Source of the DNA: CAYRLW01 sp964425215 | GTDB lineage: Bacteria > Spirochaetota > Spirochaetia > Treponematales > Breznakiellaceae | Length of the DNA stretch: 12,955 nt | Reading direction: 5' to 3' | NCBI GenBank assembly: GCA_964425215.1 | Contig: CAYRLW010000066.1 | Location: 1-12,955, forward strand | Part shown: positions 5,472 to 12,926 of the stretch, piece by piece | Numbering within the stretch: position 1 is the first letter of the stretch | How the letters are laid out: every line of letters begins with the position of its first letter | Translations under genes and position numbers: made by a program | Notes under the pieces: generated by a model | Told to the model about the DNA's origin: nothing | The model's input: the letters and a program-made list of their open reading frames with translations, nothing else | Database searches by the model: none

Positions 5472-7052
5472 TTACGGGGCGGGTTCTTCACGCAGGGCGC
5501 TAACCACTAAATAGGCCTGCATAATCTTTAAAAATTTTGCCGTCCCGTTATACCCGTTTACCAAATTGGGAATCAACGACTTATCCTTTGAAACCGCCAG
5601 GGTTTTTATATTAGAAACCAATTCGGGGGTGGGCTTTCGGAAATCGGACATCACGTCAAAAATCGATTCGGCTAAAATTCGCAGGGCCTTAACATCGTTG
5701 CTCACCAACTCTTTCGCCCGGTCGTCCAGGGTTCGAACGATCTTTTCTACCGCGTCGGACCGGTCCTTACCCTTGGAAGCCTCGTCCAAGGCGGTCCGCA
5801 GGGCCGCAGACCCGGAGCGGAGGTTGGAAGCCGAACTTTCTTCAAAGGCCGCGATACGACTACCCATTTTTTCCAAATAACCGATCGAGTCGGTCAATCG
5901 GCTTCGCAGGACCGCGTTTTGAAAAAAACCTTCCACCACCAAGCGGCGCACCGACTCGATAAACGGACCGGATACGTAACGGCTTTCAAAGGACTTACAG
6001 AGCGATAGGGGTAGCATCCAGGCGAAGGATTTATTTTGTTCCCGTTTAAGCCGTTCGTTCAGCGCCGTATCGTACCCCATAACACTCAGTAAACCATCGC
6101 TAAAGAGAAGGGCGATATCCGACTCCATGGATTGTTCCCGGAACTCCCTTTGGATCCGATCCCTGTCCTCGGTCCAGCGGCGGATAAGCCGCTCCCGATA
6201 TTCCGCCGAAAAGGGGCGCGGCGCTACAGGAGCCATGGGTTGATAGGCCGGATCTTCCCTCAACGCCCGAATGAGGGCGGTCATCAAGGGGGCCGAAAGG
6301 GTGGAGGCCAAAATTCTGTTAATCTGGGCTATCGGTTTAGTATACTTGGCGGAAAATTGGTCCCCCTCCCCCAGCCGTTGGGAAAGGGCCTTTAACGCGT
6401 CTACCGTGGAAGGGTCAACGTAAAAATCCGCGGTCACCGTGTACAGGTCCATAAGATGGGGCACCACGTCTATCCCATCGGCCACCGAAAAATGGGGTTT
6501 GTATTGGGTCGATTCGGGGCGCGCCGAGGGGTCAAAGGTCTTGAGTACCCGTCCAAAATCGTAACGACACAGATCCACCAGCCGTTCAAGCCGCGCCAAA
6601 TCCGCGTCAGCCACCTTCATAGCCGGACTGTTCAATTCGTTAAGGATCATTTTAAAATCATCTTCCCCGGCCCGCAAAATCTCGTCCCTTTTGGGAGAAG
6701 CGGCCATCCGTTCTTTTAACGAGTCGTAGGAACAGGATTCTAATAGCCTACCAATACCCTCGCCCAGGTATCGCTCTATCAAAAAATCCCAAAAACGACG
6801 GGAAATCTTCGCGTCCGGAAGAAGAACCGTGTGTTCTAAAAGGTCTTTTACGGGACGAAGCGCCACGGAAAGATCAAAAACCGCCGTAGCAAAGGAAGGA
6901 AGCACCTTTTGGGAACCGGGTTTATACACCGCCGGCCGGGCATCCTTTAAAATACCGTAAACCGCCCGTAGTTCCCTCCGTTTCTTCGCGGCCCCGGGAT
7001 CGGAAGAAAAAAGTACGGATACATAGTCAAAGAAAGACTCCAAAAATCCCAT
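5472..7052 (-). CDS. Large helical protein of unknown function
   Basis: A 526-residue protein with no catalytic motif or domain I can identify with confidence. It may belong to a spirochaete family of unknown function (DUF5312 is my recollection, not checked). No signal peptide or transmembrane segment is evident, though the N-terminus (MGFLESFFDYVSVLFSS) could form a membrane-touching amphipathic helix. The rest is rich in charged residues and predicted helix, with a likely coiled segment around 395-450. A proline-rich link (YQPMAPVAPRPF, about 270-281) divides it into two halves. Its ATG is 9 bases after the dihydrouridine synthase stop, so it is in the same operon. There is no strong ribosome site; an AATTGGTT just upstream is also found before the dihydrouridine synthase start. 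Confidence 0.82.
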   Translation of the reverse strand: MGFLESFFDYVSVLFSSDPGAAKKRRELRAVYGILKDARPAVYKPGSQKVLPSFATAVFDLSVALRPVKDLLEHTVLLPDAKISRRFWDFLIERYLGEGIGRLLESCSYDSLKERMAASPKRDEILRAGEDDFKMILNELNSPAMKVADADLARLERLVDLCRYDFGRVLKTFDPSARPESTQYKPHFSVADGIDVVPHLMDLYTVTADFYVDPSTVDALKALSQRLGEGDQFSAKYTKPIAQINRILASTLSAPLMTALIRALREDPAYQPMAPVAPRPFSAEYRERLIRRWTEDRDRIQREFREQSMESDIALLFSDGLLSVMGYDTALNERLKREQNKSFAWMLPLSLCKSFESRYVSGPFIESVRRLVVEGFFQNAVLRSRLTDSIGYLEKMGSRIAAFEESSASNLRSGSAALRTALDEASKGKDRSDAVEKIVRTLDDRAKELVSNDVKALRILAESIFDVMSDFRKPTPELVSNIKTLAVSKDKSLIPNLVNGYNGTAKFLKIMQAYLVVSALREEPAP

Positions 7053-7061
7053 GAACCAATT

Positions 7062-8072
7062 CTATGCGTCCAAGGGATTCAGCGCAAGCGCCCCGGCTTC
7101 TTCCAACAGGGTTTTATATTCATCGATGGATTCCGCGTGGACCAATTTTTCCCGAAGCGCCGCTCCGCCGCTTAAACCCTTGGTATACGCACAAAAATGC
7201 TTCCTCATTTCCTTGCAAGCTACCGCTTCTCCCACATCGGCGGACAGGAGCCGCAACTGCCGAAAGCCCGTGGCGATCCGTACCGTGGAAGCCACGGGGG
7301 TATAGGAACCGTGGACCAATAAGGCCCGGGTTTCGGCGAAAATAAAGGGGTTCCCCATGGCGCCCCGGGCAAACATCACGGCCTGACAACCGGTTTCCCG
7401 AAACATCCGTTCCGCCGCCTCGGGCTTCCACAGGTCCCCCGAACCGATCACCGGGACCCGTAAACGGCTTGCCAGGTCCGCGATATGGGACCAATCGGCC
7501 TTTCCTTCGTATACTTGGGACCGGGTCCTGGCGTGCAACGCCACCGCCGCCGCCCCGGCATCCACGGCCGCCCGGGCGGTTTCCCGGTAATTTATGGAAT
7601 CCCCGTCCCAGCCGGAACGTATTTTCACCGTCACCGGGGCGGCTCCCAAAACGTTCTCCGACGCCCGGACCACCGCCTCCACAATACGGCCCAAAAGGGC
7701 CGGGTTTCTCAACAACGCCGCCCCGGCCCCGGTTTTAATCACCTTGGGAACCGGGCAACCGCAATTTATATCCACCACCGAAGGTTTATAGGGGACCAGT
7801 AGGGCGGTAGCGCGGGCCATGGTTTCCGGATCGGATCCAAAGAGCTGGATTGCGTACCGTTCTTCGTTTTCTCCCCGCCGTAATAAAAGGTCCGTCTTCC
7901 CCACACCCCGCACCAGGGCTTCCGAGGAAACCAGTTCGGTATAGGTAAAATCCGCCCCCTGTTCCACGCAAATTACGCGGAACGCCCGGTCCGAGTACCC
8001 CGCCACGGGGGCGAGGAATACGTTCCCCGGTAGATCCAGAGAACCAATCCGTATCGGTTTATAAAAACCCAT
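7062..8072 (-). CDS. dusB: tRNA-dihydrouridine synthase (DusB/NifR3 type)
   Basis: Flavoenzyme that reduces specific uridines in tRNA to dihydrouridine using NADPH and FMN. The 336-residue protein shows the TIM-barrel opening LAPVAGYSDRAFR (20-32), the active-site loop DINCGCPVPK (101-110) with the probable catalytic cysteine C106, KIRSGWD (150-156), HARTRSQVYEG (180-190) and the FMN phosphate-binding FARGAMGNPF (234-243). A helical tRNA-binding domain follows. The loop and length fit the DusB subfamily better than DusA or DusC. It begins 33 bases after the tatD stop and is followed 9 bases later by the unknown 526-residue gene, so it is a mid-operon gene. No strong ribosome site precedes ATG 8072. 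All key residues are present. Confidence 0.94.
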   Translation of the reverse strand: MGFYKPIRIGSLDLPGNVFLAPVAGYSDRAFRVICVEQGADFTYTELVSSEALVRGVGKTDLLLRRGENEERYAIQLFGSDPETMARATALLVPYKPSVVDINCGCPVPKVIKTGAGAALLRNPALLGRIVEAVVRASENVLGAAPVTVKIRSGWDGDSINYRETARAAVDAGAAAVALHARTRSQVYEGKADWSHIADLASRLRVPVIGSGDLWKPEAAERMFRETGCQAVMFARGAMGNPFIFAETRALLVHGSYTPVASTVRIATGFRQLRLLSADVGEAVACKEMRKHFCAYTKGLSGGAALREKLVHAESIDEYKTLLEEAGALALNPLDA

Positions 8073-8105
8073 CCAAAAACCAATTACGACGGCAACGAGG
8101 TTTGG

Positions 8106-8882
8106 CTACGCCGAAGGAAGCCCAAAGAAGCGGTTGGAATTTTCCCAAAGGAACGCCGCCGTATCTTCCTCGCTCATTTCCAGCATATCCGCCAGATACT
8201 TTCCCGTGGAGGGCAGATACTTGGGCATATTCCGTTTACCCCGGTATTCCGCAGGGACCATAAAGGGACTTTCCGACTCTATCAGTATCCGCTCCAGGGG
8301 TAAAACCTCGATGGTCTCGTGAAGATTCCTGGCGTTTCGGTACGTCAAATTGCCGGCGAAGGAAAAGTACAGGTTTAGATCCAGGGCCCGTTTCGCGTAC
8401 TCCGCGTTTTCGGAATAACAGTGGAGCACCCCGCCCTTGGGGGGAAGCCGTTCCCGCAGGATATCCAAAACGTCGTGCCCCGCGTCCCGGTTGTGAATAA
8501 TAACCGGCAAATTCAGCTTGGCCGCCAACTCCAATTGGGTAATAAAAAGCTCTATTTGGGACTTCTTGTCCCCGAATTTTCGGTAATAGTCCAATCCGAT
8601 CTCGCCGACAGCCACCACCCGGGGCAATCGGACAGACTGTTCAATCGTTTGGATCCAATCCTTCCCCGGGTTTTGGACTTCCGACGGGGAGACTCCTACG
8701 GCGTGATAGACGTTGGACGCGGATTTTAAATTCTCGTATACCCGGGAAAAATCCCGTAAACTATTACAAATAGAGACAATACGAACTACCGACGCCTGTC
8801 GGGCTTCCTGGGTCACAATAAGTTGTTCGATAGGGTCATCGTGGATGAGCCCTATGTGGGCGTGAGTATCAAAATACTGCAT
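8106..8882 (-). CDS. tatD: TatD-family metal-dependent hydrolase
   Basis: TatD enzymes are TIM-barrel hydrolases with a two-metal site, reported as 3'-5' DNases or RNases in DNA repair and RNA turnover. This 258-residue form has DTHAH (5-9), GEIGLDYY (93-100, ligand E94), VIIHNRD (127-133, H130), LHCYS (153-157, H154) and a C-terminal RGKRN. One oddity: the usual metal-binding Asp of the ETD-x-P motif is Glu here (ESESP, 202-206; codon GAA), a conservative change at an active-site position. Start choice: the open frame extends to TTG 8954, but TTG 8954 and ATG 8933 lie in the promoter. ATG 8882, preceded by GGAA at 6 bases and directly by the conserved DTHAH motif, is the real start. It is the first gene of the minus-strand run and diverges from the peptidase. 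Confidence 0.92.
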   Translation of the reverse strand: MQYFDTHAHIGLIHDDPIEQLIVTQEARQASVVRIVSICNSLRDFSRVYENLKSASNVYHAVGVSPSEVQNPGKDWIQTIEQSVRLPRVVAVGEIGLDYYRKFGDKKSQIELFITQLELAAKLNLPVIIHNRDAGHDVLDILRERLPPKGGVLHCYSENAEYAKRALDLNLYFSFAGNLTYRNARNLHETIEVLPLERILIESESPFMVPAEYRGKRNMPKYLPSTGKYLADMLEMSEEDTAAFLWENSNRFFGLPSA

Positions 8883-8933
8883 GGCTTGTTCCAATACGAT
8901 AAGTGATCGTGGGAGTCCAAACTGGATAGCCAT

Positions 8934-8962
8934 ACTATACCACAGGGTTGTCAAATCGTCAA
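8934..8962 (-). promoter_or_regulatory. Sigma70-type promoter for the tatD operon
   Basis: On the minus strand, TTGACG (8957-8962) is 17 bases from TATAGT (8934-8939). Spacing is ideal and both boxes are one base from consensus. The transcript would start about 8927, leaving about 45 bases before the tatD ATG. No other equally good promoter is seen within the downstream run. Confidence 0.75.
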
Positions 8963-9028
8963 CGAAATGCTTTAATGTGTCGAACTATTTGCCGTTAATA
9001 GAAAATAAGCGGTTATTCGTCTTTTTGT

Positions 9029-9058
9029 TTGACTTTTTTTGTATATAGTAGCTATAAT
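9029..9058 (+). promoter_or_regulatory. Sigma70-type promoter for the M23 peptidase operon
   Basis: TTGACT (9029-9034) is 18 bases from a consensus TATAAT (9053-9058). The transcript start would be near 9065, about 36 bases before the GTG start. The spacer holds most of a run of seven T (9034-9040), so slippage could change the spacing and hence promoter strength. It diverges from the tatD promoter with 66 bases between the -35 boxes. Confidence 0.78.
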
Positions 9059-9088
9059 TAGACGGATAATTATACCTTGACGCCTTAC

Positions 9089-9094
9089 AAGGAG
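9089..9094 (+). promoter_or_regulatory. Shine-Dalgarno deciding the GTG start of the peptidase
   Basis: AAGGAG lies 6 bases before GTG 9101, an optimal arrangement. It falls inside the longer open frame that begins with TTG 9077, and therefore argues for the shorter start. Confidence 0.75.
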
Positions 9095-9100
9095 CAGACC

Positions 9101-10141
9101 GTGGTATCGGTCCATAACTATAAACGAATAGAAAATAGCCTGGTACGCAAAATAAAAAACGCCCTTATATCAACCTTCAAGAGTATAGGTAAATTTTTTA
9201 AAGCCTTTTTCCAATTCGGTTCCCGCCGTTATACCATCATGCTGGTCCCCCATTCGGAAAAACGGGTATATAATTTGCACATTACCGTTTTTTCCATGCT
9301 GTTGGGCGTTTTAATGCTCGGCGGCATTATCGGAGCCTTCTTTTGGTACGGCGCGGCGTACACCAACGCCAAGGGAAGTTTGGCCACCAAGGACAACAAA
9401 TTAAAGGATACCCAAGCCAATTTGGATCAACTTCGAGATGAAACGGCCCGGCTGTTAAAGGTCGCCCGGGGTTTTGAAGCGGCCCTTTCCTCCACCCTGG
9501 GAACCCTGGGGGTAGATAAGAACAACGCTGATACCCCCTCCACCGCTAATTCCGGGGATCTATCTTCCTTTTTTGACGTAAAAGAAACCGCCCAGGGCTC
9601 GCTTAAAGAGGTCAGCGAAATGCGCCGCCTTTCGGGGTATCTTTCCTCCGCCGTGGAACCGGTTAAGGAAATTGGAAATTTACTGGACTCTCAAAATACC
9701 CTTTTAACCGATATCCCCAGCATGTGGCCCATTAAGGGTGGAATCGGGCATATTTCCATGTTTTTTGGTCAAAACGAAAACCCCTTTACCGGCCAATGGT
9801 ACATCCACAAGGGTATAGACCTTTCCACGTACCGGCAAGGGGACCCGGTCATCGCCACAGCGGACGGTCAGGTGGTTACGGTGGACTACGATATTGGCGG
9901 CTTTGGGAATTACATTATTATCAAGCATAAGCACGGGTTTTATACCCGGTACGCCCACTTGCAGTCCTTCCGGGTCCAAAAGGGCCAAAAGGTCCAGCAG
10001 GGTCAGGTGATTGGGTATATCGGAAATACGGGATTATCTACGGGACCGCACCTGCACTACGAAGTCCACATCGGTTCTGATGTGGTGGATCCGTTAAAGT
10101 ATCTAAACATCCGTTCCAGCCTGGCAAAATCAAGCCGATAG
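9101..10141 (+). CDS. Membrane-anchored M23 (LytM) peptidase
   Basis: Peptidoglycan endopeptidase of the LytM family, anchored in the inner membrane and acting in the periplasm. From GTG 9101 it has 346 residues: a basic cytoplasmic N-terminus, TM at about 62-84, a coiled coil at about 90-135, a linker, and the LytM domain at about 225-335. Zinc ligands are H236 and D240 (HKGID) and H319 in HLH (317-319); H286 (YAHLQ) is the other conserved active-site His. All are present, so it should be catalytic rather than a degenerate LytM activator. Bactofilin follows 14 bases later. Bactofilin-peptidase pairs control cell shape in other bacteria, for example CcmA with Csd1 in Helicobacter, so a similar morphogenetic role is inferred here. 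Confidence 0.93.
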   Translation: MVSVHNYKRIENSLVRKIKNALISTFKSIGKFFKAFFQFGSRRYTIMLVPHSEKRVYNLHITVFSMLLGVLMLGGIIGAFFWYGAAYTNAKGSLATKDNKLKDTQANLDQLRDETARLLKVARGFEAALSSTLGTLGVDKNNADTPSTANSGDLSSFFDVKETAQGSLKEVSEMRRLSGYLSSAVEPVKEIGNLLDSQNTLLTDIPSMWPIKGGIGHISMFFGQNENPFTGQWYIHKGIDLSTYRQGDPVIATADGQVVTVDYDIGGFGNYIIIKHKHGFYTRYAHLQSFRVQKGQKVQQGQVIGYIGNTGLSTGPHLHYEVHIGSDVVDPLKYLNIRSSLAKSSR

Positions 10142-10155
10142 TTCCGGGATATACG

Positions 10156-10605
10156 ATGGGCACCCCGATACGCGACGATTTATCTATCAATACGATTATA
10201 GGTCCCAGCACTTCCGTCTCCGGGGATATTGACGCCGCAGGCTTTGTCAGGGTGGACGGGAATTTGCGGGGAAACCTCAGCGCCAAGGGCCGGGTGGTCA
10301 TTGGAGAAAAAGCCCGGCTAAAAAGTAACATTACCGGAACCTTTGTGACCATCGGCGGAGTGGTAAAAGGTAACGTGGTAGCCAACGAACGGGTGGTGGT
10401 TTTGTCCACGGGCCTCGTTTTAGGCGATATAATTACCCGCAAAATTCAGGCGGAAGAAGGGTGCCTTATTCAAGGTAAAATAGTCGCCCTGGGAGAAAAG
10501 GGAGATTGGAACGCCACCCTATCCGCGTATAGGGATACCCAGGGCATTCAATCGGTCCTTTCATCTTCCCCTGCCGAAGCGGATGGAAGAGATGGCCAAG
10601 GTTGA
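10156..10605 (+). CDS. Bactofilin
   Basis: Bactofilins polymerise without nucleotides into filaments at the membrane and position cell-wall enzymes. This 149-residue protein has the short N-terminus and the central repetitive beta-helix core (about 12-110), with regular Gly/Val/Ile turns such as VSGDIDAAGFVRVDGNLRG, typical of the DUF583 family. A short disordered tail follows. Bactofilins often touch the membrane through their N-terminus. The start has only a weak ribosome site (CGGGAT). It lies 14 bases after an M23 peptidase gene and overlaps the YaaR gene, so it is inside a single operon and probably scaffolds the upstream peptidase. Confidence 0.94.
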   Translation: MGTPIRDDLSINTIIGPSTSVSGDIDAAGFVRVDGNLRGNLSAKGRVVIGEKARLKSNITGTFVTIGGVVKGNVVANERVVVLSTGLVLGDIITRKIQAEEGCLIQGKIVALGEKGDWNATLSAYRDTQGIQSVLSSSPAEADGRDGQG

Positions 10606-11110
10606 TTTTCCCGATGGAACAATCCCGTTTCTAAATCCCGGCGCCTACGCTCCCGCCCAGGCGGAAATTACCAAGTCTAAAACAAAGGGTAATCGGGGCG
10701 TAAAAAAAGTGCCCTTTACGTCTTTTTTAGATCAAGCGGCGGTAGAAAAAAATGAAGGGCTGACTACCTTTCCCGATCTTCCCGTCTCGGAAGAAACTTT
10801 AAAAATTCTTCTGGATGACGTACACGCCACGGGGGAGGAGCTTAAAGATAAGCCCTTTCCGGATCAAATTAAACGGTATAAAACTGCGGTTCGCAATTTT
10901 CTTCACTATGTGGTCGAAAACGGGTATACTGTCGAAGAACGAACCAGCGGCGTGAATATTTTAAAGCGAAAGAAATTTACCCTGGTTCAGGTCGTTGACC
11001 GAAAACTAGAGCAATTGGCGGCGGGTATTTTATCGGGCCAAAGTTCCCAATTGGAAATTCTCCAGCGCCTGGATGAAATATCCGGCCTTTTAATCAATTT
11101 ATTACAATGA
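10583..11110 (+). CDS. yaaR: YaaR family protein (DUF327)
   Basis: A 175-residue protein. Residues about 50-175 match the YaaR/DUF327 helical fold, with LLDDVHATGEELKDKPF, the YKTAVRNFLHYVVENGY core and a tail ending in RLDEISGLLINLL. The family has no settled biochemical role. In Bacillus, yaaR lies in the same operon as ricT (yaaT), and here ricT follows directly, so the link is conserved across distant phyla. ATG 10583 overlaps the bactofilin gene by 23 bases; ATG 10592 would overlap by 14. Neither has a clear ribosome site, suggesting translational coupling. The N-terminal 50 residues are poorly conserved and basic. Confidence 0.85.
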   Translation: MEEMAKVDFPDGTIPFLNPGAYAPAQAEITKSKTKGNRGVKKVPFTSFLDQAAVEKNEGLTTFPDLPVSEETLKILLDDVHATGEELKDKPFPDQIKRYKTAVRNFLHYVVENGYTVEERTSGVNILKRKKFTLVQVVDRKLEQLAAGILSGQSSQLEILQRLDEISGLLINLLQ

Positions 11111-11119
11111 GGCATCCCT

Positions 11120-12076
11120 ATGGATAACCACGATATAGATGATTTTTCCATTCTGGAAGACCAGAATGACGGGCTTGAAGCGGAAAGTTCCGGCTTTCCC
11201 TTACCGGCGGAGACCGTTCCCTTAAAGCCCGATACCCCCCTGTATCGGCTTCGTCTGGCCTATTCCCACGAAACCTTTATCGCGGCCTTTGACGGTGATC
11301 CCCTACCCACCGGGGCATCGGTCATCGTCCCCACCCGTTACGGCAAGGACCTCGCACAAATCATCGGACCTGTTTCCAACAATGGTTTATTTAACCCCAA
11401 CGAAATCGTCCGGATTTTGGGAAGCGCTTCCGAAGCGGAGTTGGAAAAATCTCGACAGGATCAACAAAAGGAAATAGAAGCCTTTCATATCTGCAAACAA
11501 AAGATAGAAGACCATCGTTTGGATATGAAGCTGGTTTCGGTTCATTACCTTTTGGAAGAACAAAAGATCATATTCTTTTTTACCGCCGAAAGCCGAGTTG
11601 ATTTTAGGGAATTGGTGAAAGACTTGGTGGGGATTTTTAAGACCCGCATCGAACTACGGCAAATCGGCGTCCGGGACGAATCGAGAATCGTGGGAGGCCT
11701 GGGGGTCTGCGGCCGGGGGTACTGCTGTCATTCCGTCTCGGATAAACTCAAACCCGTATCCATAAAAATGGCTAAGGATCAGAACCTTTCCCTCAACTCC
11801 ATGAAAATATCCGGGCCCTGCGGACGTCTGCTCTGTTGTCTAGCCTACGAACACGGATTCTACAACGACCAGCGGCGTCAAATGCCCCCCGAGGGGTGTA
11901 AACTACAGTTGGAAGGCATGCAGTGCAAGGTTATAGAGGTAAACCCCGTGGCAAGCCGGGTGCGCATCGCCTGCGAAGACGGACGGCAACTATCCCTGGA
12001 AAGCGATAGTTTTGAAAAAGTGGATGGCCGATGGAAAATCGTAAGCCCCAACGGCGAAGAGACCGGAAAAGCCTAG
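11120..12076 (+). CDS. ricT: RicT/YaaT, PSP1-domain protein
   Basis: In Bacillus, RicT acts with RicA and RicF in a cytoplasmic Fe-S complex that stimulates RNA maturation by RNase Y and affects sporulation, competence and biofilm formation. This 318-residue version has the PSP1 core about 70-185 and the cysteine signature C197-x4-C202-C203 and C234-x4-C239-C240, in CGRGYCC and CGRLLCC, which are the likely Fe-S ligands. Acidic N-terminal 35 residues precede the domain. GAGG lies 7 bases before the ATG, and the gene is 9 bases after yaaR. No RicA or RicF homologue is in the window. Its stop codon lies in an inverted repeat shared with the stop of the convergent methyltransferase. Confidence 0.92.
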   Translation: MDNHDIDDFSILEDQNDGLEAESSGFPLPAETVPLKPDTPLYRLRLAYSHETFIAAFDGDPLPTGASVIVPTRYGKDLAQIIGPVSNNGLFNPNEIVRILGSASEAELEKSRQDQQKEIEAFHICKQKIEDHRLDMKLVSVHYLLEEQKIIFFFTAESRVDFRELVKDLVGIFKTRIELRQIGVRDESRIVGGLGVCGRGYCCHSVSDKLKPVSIKMAKDQNLSLNSMKISGPCGRLLCCLAYEHGFYNDQRRQMPPEGCKLQLEGMQCKVIEVNPVASRVRIACEDGRQLSLESDSFEKVDGRWKIVSPNGEETGKA

Positions 12077-12109
12077 GAATTTGACGGACTTGTCCGCTTG
12101 GCTCCTAGG
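12072..12109. terminator. Inverted repeat between convergent stop codons
   Basis: CCTAGGA (12072-12078) and TCCTAGG (12103-12109) are exact inverted copies. Each carries the stop codon of one of the two convergent genes (TAG 12074-12076 and the reverse TAG at 12105-12107). A smaller hairpin CGGAC/GTCCG lies between. No T-tract is present, so a bidirectional terminator is only a suggestion. Confidence 0.35.
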
Positions 12110-12848
12110 ATCGCGCCACGGCTATCAAGCCGAAAGACGATCCATCGAAGGGTTGTCCGTCAAAATCGCTCAAGAACTTGATATCCCTATACCCCTCTTC
12201 GTTCAATAGCTTACGCAATTCCTTGGACCGGAGGGGGTACAATTCCACTTGATCCCGGAAAACAGCCACGTTATTGGACGAGTACACCGTCCCGTTAAAT
12301 TGGATATGCCCATCCGGGAGAAGCGCATAATTACGGACGAAGGAACACCGGAGAGTTTCTATGGTTGGAAGCTGGGCAATTCCATCCGCCAGTATTTTAT
12401 CATAATTTACCACCTGTATAATGAGGACCCCATCGTTTTCCATCAAACGCCGGGCTCCCCGTAAAAAAGCAACAATCTCTTCGGGATCGTGCAGGTGTAC
12501 CAGGGTATTCCCGAGGCATAAAACGCCGTTAAAACTGGCGGGGGCCAAAATTTTCGCCGTCTCGAGCATATCCATACAGAAAAAGCGGGCCTTGTTTTTT
12601 GGTTCCGGGTTTCGACGGCACGCACTCTGGATCATGGATACATTATTATCTATCCCTGTAACGAGGATATTCCTTTTTATCAACGCAAAATCGATGGATC
12701 CGGTCGCACACCCCACGTCCAGCACCTTTGGAAGCCCACTTCCGGTCCAATGTCGGTTCAATTCTTCGTCGATAAAATCTATTTTTTTTTCTTCCACCGG
12801 AAAAAGCTCATCATAATATTCCAACAGGTTGTCGTACAGGGTTTCCAT
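12105..12848 (-). CDS. SAM-dependent methyltransferase
   Basis: A class I Rossmann-fold methyltransferase of unknown substrate, 247 residues. Motif I is VLDVGCATG (42-50), with an acidic residue at the end of strand 2 (GID, D67), a motif in FFCMDMLE, and NTLVHL as motif IV-like region. The C-terminal half forms the substrate cap. It is probably a small-molecule methylase. Start choice: the open frame runs to TTG 12926, but TTG 12926 is the -35 box. ATG 12848 has GGAGAA (12855-12860) 6 bases ahead, so it is preferred over ATG 12875, which has no ribosome site. A run of nine A at codons 20-23 could slip. It converges on ricT and stands alone behind its own promoter. Confidence 0.88.
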   Translation of the reverse strand: METLYDNLLEYYDELFPVEEKKIDFIDEELNRHWTGSGLPKVLDVGCATGSIDFALIKRNILVTGIDNNVSMIQSACRRNPEPKNKARFFCMDMLETAKILAPASFNGVLCLGNTLVHLHDPEEIVAFLRGARRLMENDGVLIIQVVNYDKILADGIAQLPTIETLRCSFVRNYALLPDGHIQFNGTVYSSNNVAVFRDQVELYPLRSKELRKLLNEEGYRDIKFLSDFDGQPFDGSSFGLIAVARS

Positions 12849-12897
12849 CGCGGCTTCTCCATTCTTTGAATCCATATTTATGTAACCGTACAGGGGT

Positions 12898-12926
12898 ATT
12901 ATACAAGAAAGAACCGGTCTCGTCAA
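12898..12926 (-). promoter_or_regulatory. Near-consensus promoter for the methyltransferase
   Basis: On the minus strand, TTGACG (12921-12926) is 17 bases from TATAAT (12898-12903), among the best promoters in the window. Transcription would start near 12891, giving a leader of about 43 bases before ATG 12848. Confidence 0.78.

Noticed and set aside
7120..7802. Several open frames of 90-125 codons opposite or shifted within dusB
   Set aside because: They are rich in Pro, Gly and Arg, as expected of shifted reading of a GC-rich gene, and lie entirely over a gene with all family motifs.
9004..9017. AATAA/TTATT inverted repeat between the divergent promoters
   Set aside because: The arms are only 5 AT bases and such pairs are common by chance; conservation would be needed to call an operator.
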